64,000 nt of DNA from Ascarosepion bandense (GCA_037127315.1 JBBBDQ010000445.1:2027501-2091500), one strand, 5' to 3'; counted from the stretch's first letter, positions 38,651 to 49,055 are shown. Notes: generated by a model not told the origin, from the sequence alone. Numbers and translations: made by a program.

Positions 38651-38888
38651 TATAGGCAAAACCACTACAAAGTTGTAAGTTTAAAAATGTATTTTTCTGA
38701 CAGTATTTATTTATTTCTATTATTATATTTGATATTTCAGAGTGTCCTCGGTCCTTCATCAGAAACAAATTTGTTTCTGATGAAAGGCTGAGGACGGTCT
38801 GAAATATCAAATATAATAATAGAAATAAATAAATACTGTCAGAAAAATACATTTTTAAACTTACAACTTTGTAGTGGTTTTGCCTATA
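38651..38888. repeat. 238-bp near-perfect palindrome
   Basis: Bases 38651-38769 and 38770-38888 are reverse complements with no gap and no indel. I count 5 mismatches in 119 positions, all within the 25 bases nearest the centre. The centre is AGAAACAAATTTGTTTCT. Each arm contains CTGATGA and GAAATATC reading outward from the centre. TA-rich sequence flanks both sides. No coding content. Confidence 0.95.
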
Positions 38889-39235
38889 TATATATATATA
38901 TAATTGTTTTTTGTCTCCCCCCCCCACCCATTGTGATGTAAAACCTATCTGCAACTACAAACCCCCATTTCTGTTGAACTCTTTAAAATTTTCAAATCCC
39001 TTCCCCTGACTGCAGTTTTTTTTTTTTTTTCTTCTTCCTTTCTTTCCAGCCTTTTATTTGAGTGATTATTTCAAAGCCAGCTATTGCTGGCTGCTTGTTA
39101 GTCTAAATGCATTGACAGAGGCTGACTCTGCTAGCACCTTTTGACCTTTTATTTAATTTCAAATTACAGCTTGCATATTGTGCATGTGCCACTTATTCTC
39201 TAATGGCATGTCTTTGCTACTTTCAGTTACTTTAG

Positions 39236-39470
39236 AACAGGTGTGGCTCACTGGTTAGAGCAGAGGACTACTCTAATGCAAGGTTTCAGTGTTTGGCTGG
39301 TTGTGGCGACTGTATTTGATGAGGTGAGAGATTTTGCTCAGTGTTTGGTACTTATTCACTTGTTAATAGCAGATGAACGGAATTTCCATCATTACAGTTC
39401 TCTTGCTCAACAGCAAATGACAGAAATATCTGCCACTGTTAATGGGTTAATGTCAGCTTCAAACCAATCA
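39236..39470 (+). mobile_element. tRNA-derived SINE, family C (single copy here)
   Basis: The head GTGTGGCTCACTGGTTAGAG closely matches a tRNA D-arm with its A-box. A B-box-like AGGTTTCAGTG follows at about the right distance. No second copy is in this window, so the 3' boundary is uncertain. Confidence 0.5.
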
Positions 39471-39612
39471 TTATACAAGCTTGATTTAATAGAATTTGTC
39501 TGAAATCCTTTCCCTAATAACGTTTCAAGTTGGTGCATGCAAATTTAATTTATTCTCTCTCTCTCTCTCTAGTAAATTTAAACTCCAGTGTTAAGTTTCA
39601 GAAGGGAATGGC

Positions 39613-39774
39613 AGCTAAACTATCGCCCGGTTCACACTCCACCCACGTCTCTTGAACAGGTGAAGAGTTTCCGGCTTTCTCTTTTCCAATCTTTTTACTC
39701 TTACATAGCCCCCTGCACATCAGTGGCGTTATCACCTTGCTTGGGGTGATATGATTAAAAAAAAAAAAAAATCT
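39613..39774 (+). mobile_element. SINE with LINE-type 3' tail
   Basis: The head begins CTAAACTATCGCCCGGTTCA. The last 65 bases (GTAGCCCCCTGC-like, CATCAGTGGCGTT, CCTTGCTTGGGGTGATATGA, then A's) match the 3' end of the local Jockey/CR1-like LINE. Other copies are at 46740 and 46896. Confidence 0.75.
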
Positions 39775-39984
39775 TGTTACCGCTAACAGACAGGACAAAG
39801 GGTCAGCCATAGTTAGTCATGTCATTGTGAAGCCCAACTAACTGATGTCATGTTCGGTCCAAACAAGCTGACAGATTGACCTGTTTGCATTCAGCAGATT
39901 CAACCCCCTCCCCCATAAATATTGGCTCTCACTGTTTGCATGACTTCCTGCCTTATTTGCAATGAGGATGCAAAATATTACAGT

Positions 39985-40226
39985 AGAGTTTGGATTCGTT
40001 GCAATCACTTACATGCAAATACACTTGGAAAAGGTATGAATCCTCCTTTTCTCCCTCTACTTATGGGTTAAATAGCAGGACAGATTAGGTTCTATGGCCT
40101 TGGTTGGCAACCAGTCTACCACAGAAAGAAATGACAACCTATTGCAGGCTAATCTTCTTCCTAGTTATGCATGGATTGAAAGAGACTTGATCACCCCAAA
40201 CATGTATCACATGTAGCAGTTACCTG
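39985..40226 (+). mobile_element. tRNA-derived SINE, family A, diverged head
   Basis: The body landmarks GGAAAAGGTATGAATCC, ATGGGTTAAATAGCAGGAC and GGCAACCAGTCTACCACAG are clear. The tRNA head is largely lost. The upstream 60 bases match those of the 37927 copy. Confidence 0.7.
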
Positions 40227-40303
40227 ACTGATACATGTGGCAAAATTGAACATACAGAGCTGATATTTATGGGACAGGTTGAAGGGTTAAAGTAATCATT
40301 ACT

Positions 40304-40371
40304 CTTCACCAAAGTTAAGCAACATCAAGCTTAGATAGGTGGCTGCTTGGAAACGCCAAGTATTGTAATGG
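40304..40371 (+). mobile_element. 5S rRNA-derived fragment
   Basis: Contains CACCAAAGTTAAGCAACATC and GGTGGCTGCTTGGAAACGCC, the internal and 3' parts of 5S rRNA. It is too short and diverged to be a gene. Confidence 0.65.
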
Positions 40372-40373
40372 AT

Positions 40374-40800
40374 GTGTGTGCTGTCTAATGGATAATGCCT
40401 TGGAATTCTTAATAGGACAGCCAAGTTCCAGTTGGGTTCGTTATATCCACTTACATGCAAATACGCTTGGGAAGTTATTAATCCAATTCTGCCCCCATCT
40501 ATGGGTTAAACATCACTGCAATGGATATTGGCTCGGAATGAGAAATCAAGAGAACCTATTTTGAATTTGTTGCCTTCACTTGTGTGCAAATGCCCTTTGG
40601 GAAAGGTATGAATCCATCTCTCAATTCTCCAACTATGGGTTGAATAGCTGGACAGTGTGGTCTATAGCCTTGGTTGGCAACCAGTTTACCACAGAAATTA
40701 ACGGCAGCTTACTGTGTGAAAAATCTACCTAGTCAGTCGTGTCTTGAGACATGATTGCCCCATCATGTAACACGTATGGCAATTAACTGACTGAATCTAT
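40374..40800 (+). mobile_element. Two adjoining family-A SINE copies
   Basis: A truncated copy (to about 40512) runs into a full one that begins with TGCAATGGATATTGGCTCGG. Both share the body landmarks. The second ends CACGTATGGCAATTAACTGA. Confidence 0.7.
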
Positions 40801-40879
40801 GAGAATATTAATTAATAAACAATTGTTAATTTTGTGAACTAGTTTAACTGAGACTCAAACTCAAAAAAATCATCATAAC

Positions 40880-41094
40880 ATCCAATGGTGCATAGGGTAG
40901 AAACTTTTTTACGGGGCTGGGTTGTTAGCCCTGCACCCAACCCCCAAACCTAGTGGACCATTCTTGGTCCTTACATTTACAGCACCTGGTATTCCCAAAT
41001 GGTCACCCATTTAAGTACTAACAAGGCTCAATGTTGCTTAACTTTGGTGATCAGACAGGAACTGGTGTATTCAACACAATATAGCCGTAGACCA
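40880..41094 (-). mobile_element. 5S rRNA-derived SINE, antisense
   Basis: The minus strand begins with 5S rRNA text (GTCTACGGCTATATTGTGTT, CACCAAAGTTAAGCAACATT, GGGTGACCATTTGGGAATAC, 41093-40979). It continues into a non-5S body (GGACCAAGAATGGTCC, GGGGGTTGGGTGCAGGGCTA) that the 47604 copy shares. Confidence 0.8.
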
Positions 41095-41460
41095 ACCTGT
41101 TGACTGCCAGAGGTCAATTATAGAATTTAATGTCAAACGCCAACTTAGATAATAAAAAATTTAGTTGATTTATAGCTTAAGCTGAAGTCTTAACATTGTT
41201 TCACACCAAAAATATCACGGAAAATAAACTTGTTGGTGTCTGCTGATGAAACTGTGTCGGAAAATGCCAAGCATGAGGTAAATAGTTGCTGTCATCATAA
41301 AATCATGAGTTATCTCAGGATTGGCAGTTAATGTGTATGCATGGAAGTCTATTTCTTAGATGGGTGTTGTATAAAATGTGTCAGACCGTTTCTGCCAAGG
41401 AAATGTATAATCCCCACCCTCAAGATTTTTTATTGTATTGAAGTTCACTCTTCAGTATAG

Positions 41461-41720
41461 AATCTCTCTCTATCTATCTATCTCTCTATCTATCTATCTC
41501 TCTATCTATCTCTATCTATCTCTCTCTATCTCTCTCTATCTATCTATCTCTATCTCTCTATCTATCTCTATCTCTCTATCTATCTCTATCTCTCTCTATC
41601 TCTATCTATCTATCTCTCTCTATCTCTCTATCTCTCTATCTCTATCTCTCTATCTCTCTCTCTCTATCTCTCTCTATCTATCTCTCTCTCTATCTCTCTC
41701 TCTCTATCTCTCTCTCTCTA

Positions 41721-41757
<37 letters not shown>
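41461..41757. repeat. (TCTA)n/(TC)n microsatellite, about 300 bp
   Basis: Irregular alternation of TCTA and TCTC units ending in a TA run. The long Ser/Leu/Tyr-only reading frame over it is a by-product of the repeat. Confidence 0.95.
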
Positions 41758-42076
41758 CACTCATAACTTTAAGAGAAGAGACTTCTCTTTTCATCTTTGT
41801 TTCTTTTCCCTTAAAAAAAAATTTTTTTCTTTAAATTTAAAAGGTACTAAAAACTAATCTGAGTGGATTTGTGACCTTACTCTTTAAGCCTCAATAGAAT
41901 CTCCATTCAAAGGATTATGAAAAAACTCATTAAATTAAGAATTTTGATTGATTTTTCTTTTTTTTTTCTTCTTCAACTTATGCAAAAAATATTTTTACAT
42001 TATATTAAAAAAAGAAAAAAATTTTTTATTTTTTTTTAATAAAGATTTAGTGATACAAGTCTTACTAATTAACCTA

Positions 42077-42165
42077 TAGCAGGGGGAGTGAATTCATACT
42101 TTTCCCAAGGGTATTTGTGAATGTAACAAGTCCATTTTGGAATTAGGAATTGGCTATCCATTCCA
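42077..42165 (-). mobile_element. Family-A SINE fragment, antisense
   Basis: Minus strand keeps CCCTTGGGAAAAG and the flanking body text only. Confidence 0.5.
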
Positions 42166-42188
42166 TGTTATCTATCACTTCTGAGTGT

Positions 42189-42258
42189 ACAGCACCTGGT
42201 ATTCCCAAGTGGTCACCCATATAGCTAATGACTGGAATTGTGGTTGCTTAACTTCAGA
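42189..42258 (-). mobile_element. 5S rRNA-derived fragment, antisense
   Basis: Plus strand reads ACAGCACCTGGTATTCCCAA and GGTCACCCAT, the 3' part of 5S in reverse. Confidence 0.65.
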
Positions 42259-43225
42259 GTTTGTGCTGGATTTCACAAAATCTGAAACTATTTAATATTT
42301 TTTTATTTTAACTCAATATCTGTACAGCATTTTTAAAATCACTAAGTATCGCAAAAATTTTCCCTTTTTATTTTGTTTTGTTTGATTGCTGACCTTACAA
42401 ATAAAATTTTATGCATTATAAATAAATTTCTCTAAAGTCATTTTTTTTTTTTTTTTTTTTTTAAATAAAACTTCATTTCAATGTGAATTATGAAATATCT
42501 TGCATAACATGTACACTGAAGGTGATGTATACAAATCAATATTTTTAGGGACCTTAGTTGTTTTACGAGTCTTGGGCTTGACTGTTGTTGCAAATGAAAT
42601 AATAATAAACAAACAAAAAAAAAAACATACTTGAAAATGAGTTGGAGGTCAATCCCCAAAAATAAATATAAAAATGTTAAAATATGATTTCCGTAATTTT
42701 TTTTGTTAGCTATTTTTTTTTTTTTGTCTATATTCTTGACTTATTTACTCTGTTTGGACTGTTGTCCTCATCTTTGTCATAGTCACGTTTCAGCCATTGT
42801 ATGCTCTGACCTAACGACTGGAATTTTGAACCGAATAAATGAGAATAAAGATGAAGACAATGGTTCAAATAATGTAAATAATATTTTTGTGTTCGAGTTG
42901 ACAAAGCCGTTGCATACGGATTTACAAATTCGCTTTGGTCTCTTTATCGCAGTATCTTTTTAACTGAAATATTTTTTTATAAATGTTTGTTAATTGTAAC
43001 TAATAAAATATTTTATGGTAAAGTTAAAACCACTCATTTGCTGCTAAGTGTCTTTTGAGAAACGTCTACTGTCTTATTTCATGCATAAGATATCAATATA
43101 CGTAGACATGCAAGTACACAAATATTTTTCTGGTAAAAAAACCACACTCGATGTAATATAACAGTTATAAAGTATATATTAATATATCCTAGCACGATTT
43201 GGAGTTTCATGCACTTTACAATCAT

Positions 43226-43823
43226 TGTGCGTTGTGGTGCAGTGGATACTGACTCAGAATGACAAATCGGAGAGCCAAGTTTGAATTCCTTGCGTTCACT
43301 TATGGACAAATACCCTTGAGAAAGGTACTATCTGTCTCTTCCCTCCAGTTATGGGTTAATAACAGGACAGATTGGGTTCTATAGCCTTGTCCGGCAACCA
43401 GCCTATCGCAGAAAGCAATGGCAACCTACTGTGGGATAATCTGCCTAGTTAGTCATGTCTCTTTCGAGACATGATCGCCCAAAGTGTGTATCACGTATGG
43501 CACTTAACTGACTGTCTGAATATAATAGTTGGAAACATGATTAAGGGTTCTACTGGGCATAAAATAGGGGATCAGTTTTATATTGTTATGAAGTAATAAA
43601 CTGATCTCCCACTAATTGCTACTTAATAATATAATACATCTCTTCCTCTTCTAGATAGTTATGGGTCAAATAAGAGATTTGGTTCTATAGCCTTGGCTGG
43701 CAACCAGTCTACCACAGAAAGCAATGGCAACCTACTGCAGGATAATCTTATACCCAGTCAGTCGTGTCTCTTTTGAGACATGATCACCCAACACGTATAT
43801 CACATATGGCACTTTACTGACTG
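43226..43823 (+). mobile_element. Composite SINE: full unit, hairpin linker, headless unit
   Basis: The full family-A SINE runs from a tRNA-like head (TGGTGCAGTGG) to its 3' end near 43520. A linker of about 130 bp follows, with a hairpin (GGGGATCAGTTT 43567-43578; AAACTGATCTCCC 43598-43610). Then comes a second body lacking the head (from about 43640). The whole unit is flanked by ACAATCAT at 43218-43225 and 43824-43831. Identical architecture occurs at 49953 and 55065. Confidence 0.85.
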
Positions 43824-44098
43824 ACAATCATCAGGTACATATGAAATGACTGTTCCGGGATTTGAATTTTTGGTTCTTGTATCGTTTATAGTTATAATGT
43901 AATTACGCTAGGAAGCTCTTTTGTAATTTTTTAATTGTATAATTTAATTCAATTTAAACTAAAACCTGCAATTGGAATGTAAAATTTTACTTTCTAATTT
44001 CATGTTTACGTTTTAGCCCAAATCAAATTATACAATTAAAAAAATAACATCCCAAAGAATGCAAGAACCAAAAAATCACAGAACAGTCAGTTCATATA

Positions 44099-44266
44099 CA
44101 GTATAACCCAAATATTAGAGACTCGGATATGAGAAACCCGGATATAAGATAGATTTTATCTGGTCCCACATTAGAGCCTGTGGTAATGTATATAAAATAG
44201 ATCCAACCCGAATATAAGAGAACTTTTATCCGGTCCCGACAACGCTCTTATATCAGGGTTACACTG
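44099..44266. mobile_element. 168-bp pogo/Tigger-like MITE
   Basis: Terminal inverted repeats CAGTATAACCC and CAGTGTAACCC (right end, reversed) are followed on both sides by ATAT..AGAG text. TA dinucleotides at 44097-44098 and 44267-44268 fit the Tc1/mariner/pogo target duplication. No coding capacity. Confidence 0.8.
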
Positions 44267-44269
44267 TAG

Positions 44270-46170
44270 TATAATGCATGCAACTCCAAGTCATGGTATA
44301 GACGCAGGATATGTTTATTTTATTTATATAATTATTAACCAGTTATTGGTCAAAGCCAAATTAGATCACTAAACAGTTTTATCAAAAAGTGCTCAATACC
44401 GATTTTAAAAACAAAAGTGTAGAGCTTTTAAATATTCTAATTTGGAAGATCAGTTAATCACGTTACCATAGTTTCAACATTTCGGTATCTTCGGGCATTA
44501 TATATAAATTGATTATCCAATGCTTTTTTTGAACACCTAACAAGAATTTTAAAATAAGGGAGTAGTCAAGACTAATGAAATATTGTACAGAATTTCATCT
44601 GAGTTTGTATGAGTTCAAAATATATTTTCTAATGTGTCTACATCTAAACATTTTTTCAGACCTTTCATTTAGCAACCTTTCTTGTTACGGAAATGCTTCT
44701 ATAGCCAACTTATCTCCTCAGCATAATCTGTGGACATCACCACTGTTGAAAGATCTGGCCTTTTTTAATATACTCCAAATTATATGAGGATATTTATCTT
44801 TCTTTCTTACTTTATACATGTAGTTTGGTACAATTTTTAAGGCTTTCTGGCTTGAATGTTGACTTAGGATTGTACTATCGCGTGTTTTTTTTTTTTTTTT
44901 TTTTTTTTTTTTAGGCTAAAGATACCGAAAGGTTGAAACCAAATTGATGTAATAAATTGATCTTCTGAAATACACACACACACGTGTATGTATTATGAGA
45001 GACTTTCTGGCTGATGAAACTATTCTGGTAGAAATCTCGATAGCATAAAGTTCAGTGTTTCAAATATTTTGTCTTAAATTTCCATACATTTTCATTTTTT
45101 GAAAATTGTAGTGAGCACATTGTGTAAGTGTTCTTTTTGGCAAATATTACTTTTTGCAAAAGATCAAATATATATATATCTCTCCAAGTATGGGTGGAAT
45201 AATATTCCTTGTCCAAAGAAACGCTAATTTTAAAAAAGTGCTCAATACAAAGTAGAGCTAATACTATCCATGTTATCATTTCGATGTTCAAAACTGTTGA
45301 AGGATTATTTCAACATGAAATCCCTAAGAGAAATTAAAATATATATATATATATATATATCCCACTTCCACAAAAATACACGAATATACGCAACCCTACA
45401 TATAACCAATTTTTTAAAAAAAATTAATCAGTTTGTCTGACGATCGCAAGAGTGTGAAACCCGGGGTTATAAACTCACATCTATCTATATGAATATGTCA
45501 GCTCTATCACTGATATTGAGCGCTTTTAAATAAGTACCACGCATATATAATATGTAAACAATATAATATATATAACAAATTGCACATATATACACACTTT
45601 TCACACACACACACACACACATATATATATGAAAATAAGTGGGGTGTTTTTATAAACACATTGGTAATGTTTTATTTCACAGATCTCTTATAGACCGCTC
45701 ATCAGACCAAATATATAACAATTAGTGGCTTAAAATTATCCAGATAAAAAGAATCAAAGAAGAAAAAAATTGGGAGTGGGGAGGTTAAATTTACAATGTT
45801 AGATATTAGCGCTTTATATATCTAGACAAGATGGCTTTGGCTTAGATTTATGTGTGTGAATGTATGCAAGCCCATACATTTGCATATGCAATTATAAGTT
45901 CCTTGTTCTAACAGTTTTCATTAGTGGTCAAAAGTGGTGATGACCGTGTTTTCAAGGACTATTTTCAGGTCCACTCATACAGCTGCCCAACTTGTATACT
46001 GTGATATAAAAGTGAAATGTTACTTATTTAGGAAAACAGAAAATGTTTTTAATAGTTTACATTTAAAGAAAAATTCTTCACAAATTCATGTGAAAATAAT
46101 GTATATCTGCATAGATAATATATATTATAAATATAATAGGAAATATTTTGATGAGGCCAGTTCACTGTTG
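44270..46170. other. AT-rich region, no gene recognised
   Basis: Holds T30 near 44885, CA and TA microsatellites, and short dispersed motifs of the form GATACCGAAA...GAAAC (44480, 44920). A CTGATGA...GAAATAAAACATTACC motif is on the minus strand at 45705-45660. Nothing coding. Confidence 0.6.
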
Positions 46171-46177
46171 TTTAAAG

Positions 46178-46245
46178 CAGGGGTTTCCAATCTTTTTGTT
46201 CTGTACCCCTAAAAATTGCAAAATTAAAAAAAAAAAAAGAGATCA
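46178..46245 (+). mobile_element. hAT-type terminus fragment
   Basis: Begins CAGGGGTTTCCAATC and has GTACCCCTAAAAATTG, a common hAT (Charlie-like) end. The opposite end was not found. Confidence 0.35.
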
Positions 46246-46349
46246 AAATTGATATTTTATTATGAACTCTTTTTGAATAGCATATCAAAATTTTGTTTTT
46301 ATTTTTTTATTTTTTTATTTTATTTTTTTTATTAACTCTTTTTGAATAG

Positions 46350-46606
46350 GATGTGCATTGTGGTGCAGTGGATATCGACTCTGAACGATGAATCGGGGAC
46401 TCAAGTTTAAATTTCAGTTGAATTCCACGCATTCACTTGAGCACAAATTAATCTGTCTCTTCCCTCCAGTTATGGGTTAAATAACAAGACAGATTGAGTT
46501 CTATAGCCTTGGCTGGCAACCTACTGCAGGATAATCTTCCACCCAGTGTTTCTTTCGAGACCTGATCGGCCAAAGCGTGTATCACGTCTGGCACTTAACT
46601 GGCTGA
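46350..46606 (+). mobile_element. Family-A SINE with 12-bp target duplication
   Basis: It runs from TGTGCATTGTGGTGCAGTGG to GGCACTTAACTGGCTGA. CTTTTTGAATAG flanks it exactly at 46338-46349 and 46607-46618. A third CTTTTTGAATAG lies at 46269-46280. Confidence 0.9.
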
Positions 46607-46739
46607 CTTTTTGAATAGTCAATTACACCTAACATCAGTGAATTAGATGCAAGTAATTTATCAACTAGTTTGATCCTTCATACCTATTTTCTTAAATTAT
46701 TTATAATGATCATTACTAGGTGAAAATACACTAAACCTT

Positions 46740-46862
46740 GAAGACTAAACTATCGCCCAGTTCACACTCCACCCACGTCTATTGAACAGGTGTAGAGGCT
46801 ATCCCTTGTTCCCTGTTTAAGATGTGATTTCCGGTTTTTTCTTTTCCAATCTTTTCACTTTT
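46740..46862 (+). mobile_element. SINE with LINE-type tail, 3'-truncated copy
   Basis: Same head as the copies at 39613 and 46896 (CTAAACTATCGCCCAGTTCA), but the shared tail is missing. It stands head-to-tail with the next copy. Confidence 0.7.
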
Positions 46863-46895
46863 CTCCTTTTTTTTTTGTTTTCAATTGGAGTAGAT

Positions 46896-47088
46896 AGACT
46901 AAACTATCACCCGGTTTGCACTCCACTCACCTCTATTGAACAAGTGTAGAGGCTCATCCCTTGTTCCCTGATTAGGATGTGGTTTCCGGCTTTCTCTCTT
47001 CTAATCTTTTCACTCTTACGTAGCCCCCTGCGCATCAGTGGCATTACTGCTTTGCTCGGGGTGATATGATTAAAAAAAAAAAAAAAAA
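46896..47088 (+). mobile_element. SINE with LINE-type 3' tail
   Basis: Complete copy: head CTAAACTATCACCCGGTTTG, middle TTCCGGCTTTCTCTC, then CGTAGCCCCCTGCGCATCAG, TTGCTCGGGGTGATATGATT and an A-run. The last 65 bp match the LINE tails at 52559 and 59745. Confidence 0.8.
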
Positions 47089-47603
47089 CTGATAGCCAAG
47101 ACTAAATAATACTAATGGGATGGATGGTTTGTTTTTTGTTTTTTTTTGGGTGGGGGGCTTTAGCAACGACACAATGAAGATCATGCTCAGGTGTTTTGAT
47201 TTGATTCCTAACAACACTAAAAATACTGACCGGATGAAGAATGGATTATGTAATGTACAGTAGTGGTTATTATCTTAGAGCCAATGTACCATTTTTTTTT
47301 TTTGTGGGGGGTGTTAAACTCTAGTAAGGGTACTCTCCCTTTGACCTCCCTGTGTTGTGACTGTACCCAGCGTGCAAGAGTTCACGTTATTATCTGTGGC
47401 TTGCGCATGACCGACAGTAGGCAAACAGCCATTACGGGTGTATTGACACGTGAGGCAAGGTGCTCCCTTTTACAAATAAATATCTGTCGAATCCATTGAA
47501 TCCTGTTCATCTATTTCTTTCAGGGGGTACATGTACCCCAGTTTTTGTTGTATATCTGTTCGTGCATTTCAGCGGATCCCTTCTTTATCCTCCAATCAGA
47601 TGT

Positions 47604-47864
47604 CATGCATTTATCCATCGCACACAGATGGTGCATAAGGCAGCAACTTTTTGTTGCTGTTTCTGTAACAAACTGTTTTTTTACTGGGCAGGGTTGTTAG
47701 TCCTGCACCCAACCCCCAAACCTGGAGGACCATTCTTGGTCCTTACGTTTACAGCACCTGGTATTCCCAAATGGTCACCCATTAAGTACTGACCGGGCTC
47801 GATGTTGCTTAACTTTGGTGATCGGACGGGAACCGGTGTATTCAACATGATATAGCCGTAGACT
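47604..47864 (-). mobile_element. 5S rRNA-derived SINE with 11-bp target duplication
   Basis: Minus strand: 5S rRNA-like head (47864-47751: GTTGAATACACCGGTTCCCG, GATCACCAAAGTTAAGCAAC, CATTTGGGAATACCAGGTGC), then a non-5S body down to 47604. CAATCAGATGT flanks it at 47593-47603 and 47865-47875. This fits the SINE3 (5S-derived) class. Internal A-, intermediate and C-box-like promoter text is recognisable. Confidence 0.9.
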
Positions 47865-48082
47865 CAATCAGATGTAATCTTTAAGAAAAAGGAAATCTTT
47901 AATTCCAGCAGACAAGGCGACAAATATTTTGTTGACTATATTTGCTTGAATGGTCTACTTTTAATCATGTTAGCTACATGGTTAACATGTGAGGAAGGCC
48001 AAAGAATGGATCAGCCAAAACACGTTAATATTTATACAAAGAGACTGGAGTGTTCAAATAATGTTGAATCTTTTCAGAAAAC

Positions 48083-48217
48083 TTTTCTTTTTTTTTTTTT
48101 AATAATCATATCCCCCCCCCCCCCCCCCCAGCAAGGCATTTTACTGCCACTGTTTTGCAGGGGGTTACTTAGAGGGAAAGTTATGAGAAAGAGTGACAGG
48201 TTATGGGGGATATATAT
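48083..48217 (-). mobile_element. Jockey/CR1-like LINE 3' UTR tail
   Basis: Plus strand T-run, C18, AGCAAGGCATTTTACTGCCA and AGGGAAAGTTATGAGAAAGA match the tail at 48659. Only the 3' UTR remains. Confidence 0.7.
48112..48129. repeat. C18 homopolymer
   Basis: Eighteen C's inside the LINE tail, where other copies have CACCCC. Confidence 0.9.
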
Positions 48218-48389
48218 GAAGTAAATGTAAGCCTTAGAAATGTATTAAATATTTAACCATCTCTCTCTCTCTTTCTGTCTCTCTTACACACACAGTGTGA
48301 TGGGTAAATTGCTGCCATTTTATATATTTAATTTCATGCATACACATTATTTGTTTATAATTTTGTCAATTTCACAGTATATTAGGGTC

Positions 48390-48650
48390 AGTTGGACACC
48401 ATCTGTGAGAAAAAGATTACCATGACACAATTCACTCTGCTGGGAATTTGGAAACGGCATTCAAATCGAAAGCTCCAATACAAACATTTCAGAGTGTTTG
48501 AGTATCAATCTGAGTTCAGTGAAGAGGATTTGGAAAGAGTTAGATGAGTCTAATGGTGATTACAAAAGTGTTTGGTGTGATGGTAAAGTTAGGCTTCTAT
48601 TCATTTTCTCACAGGAACTCAGACTTAACATGGAAGCCAACATTAAGTGC
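48390..48650 (+). pseudogene. Tc1/mariner-type transposase remnant
   Basis: Reads LSSVKRIWKELDESNGDY (helix-turn-helix region) and then, in nearby frames, GVMVKLG and FSQELRLNMEANIKC, like the GVMVFGV...FPQGLR part of a mariner-superfamily catalytic domain. The stretch between is deleted and the frame is broken. A LINE tail cuts it off at 48659. Family assignment is from recall. Confidence 0.6.
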
Positions 48651-48658
48651 TTTTTTAT

Positions 48659-49055
48659 TTATTTATTTTTTTTTTATTTTTTTTTTTAATTATTCACCCC
48701 AAGCAAGACGGTTTTGCTGGGGGTTTACATAGGAGGAAAGTTATGAGAAAGAGTGACAGGTTATAGGGGGTGTCAGGAAGTGGGTAAGAGAAGAATGACA
48801 ATACTGATGAGACTAGAGTGGATGGAGAAAGGAGCATGAGAAAGGATGCAAGTCAGTGAGAGAGATGACTATTGACTTTACATTTAAATTTTTGGTGATT
48901 GTAACTGACGGGGAAGCAAGTAAACGGAAGGGAATTCCACAGGCGGGAAGTGCGAAAAAAGAAGCTGCTGGAGTAGAATTTGTGTTTACATTTTATTTGT
49001 TTCACAATAAAAGGGTGGAACCTAGTTGCTAATCTTGTGGCTCGAGTAAATTCAT
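48659..49055 (-). mobile_element. Jockey/CR1-like LINE 3' end
   Basis: Plus strand: T-run, CACCCCAAGCAAGACGG, GGGTTTACATAGGAGG, then the reversed C-terminal coding text (ATTCCACAGGCGGGAAGTG; AAAAGGGTGGAACC). It abuts the transposase relic at its 3' end. Confidence 0.8.

Noticed and set aside
41438..41857. 139-codon open frame rich in Ser, Leu and Tyr
   Set aside because: It lies entirely on a TCTA/TCTC microsatellite with its TA tail; there is no real protein composition.
42703..42963. 86-codon open frame beginning with a hydrophobic stretch
   Set aside because: The hydrophobic start is a T-run artefact and the following text overlaps a dispersed repeat also seen at 54661.
47751..47864. Functional 5S rRNA gene
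   Set aside because: It diverges from 5S at conserved positions, is fused to a body, and carries target duplications.
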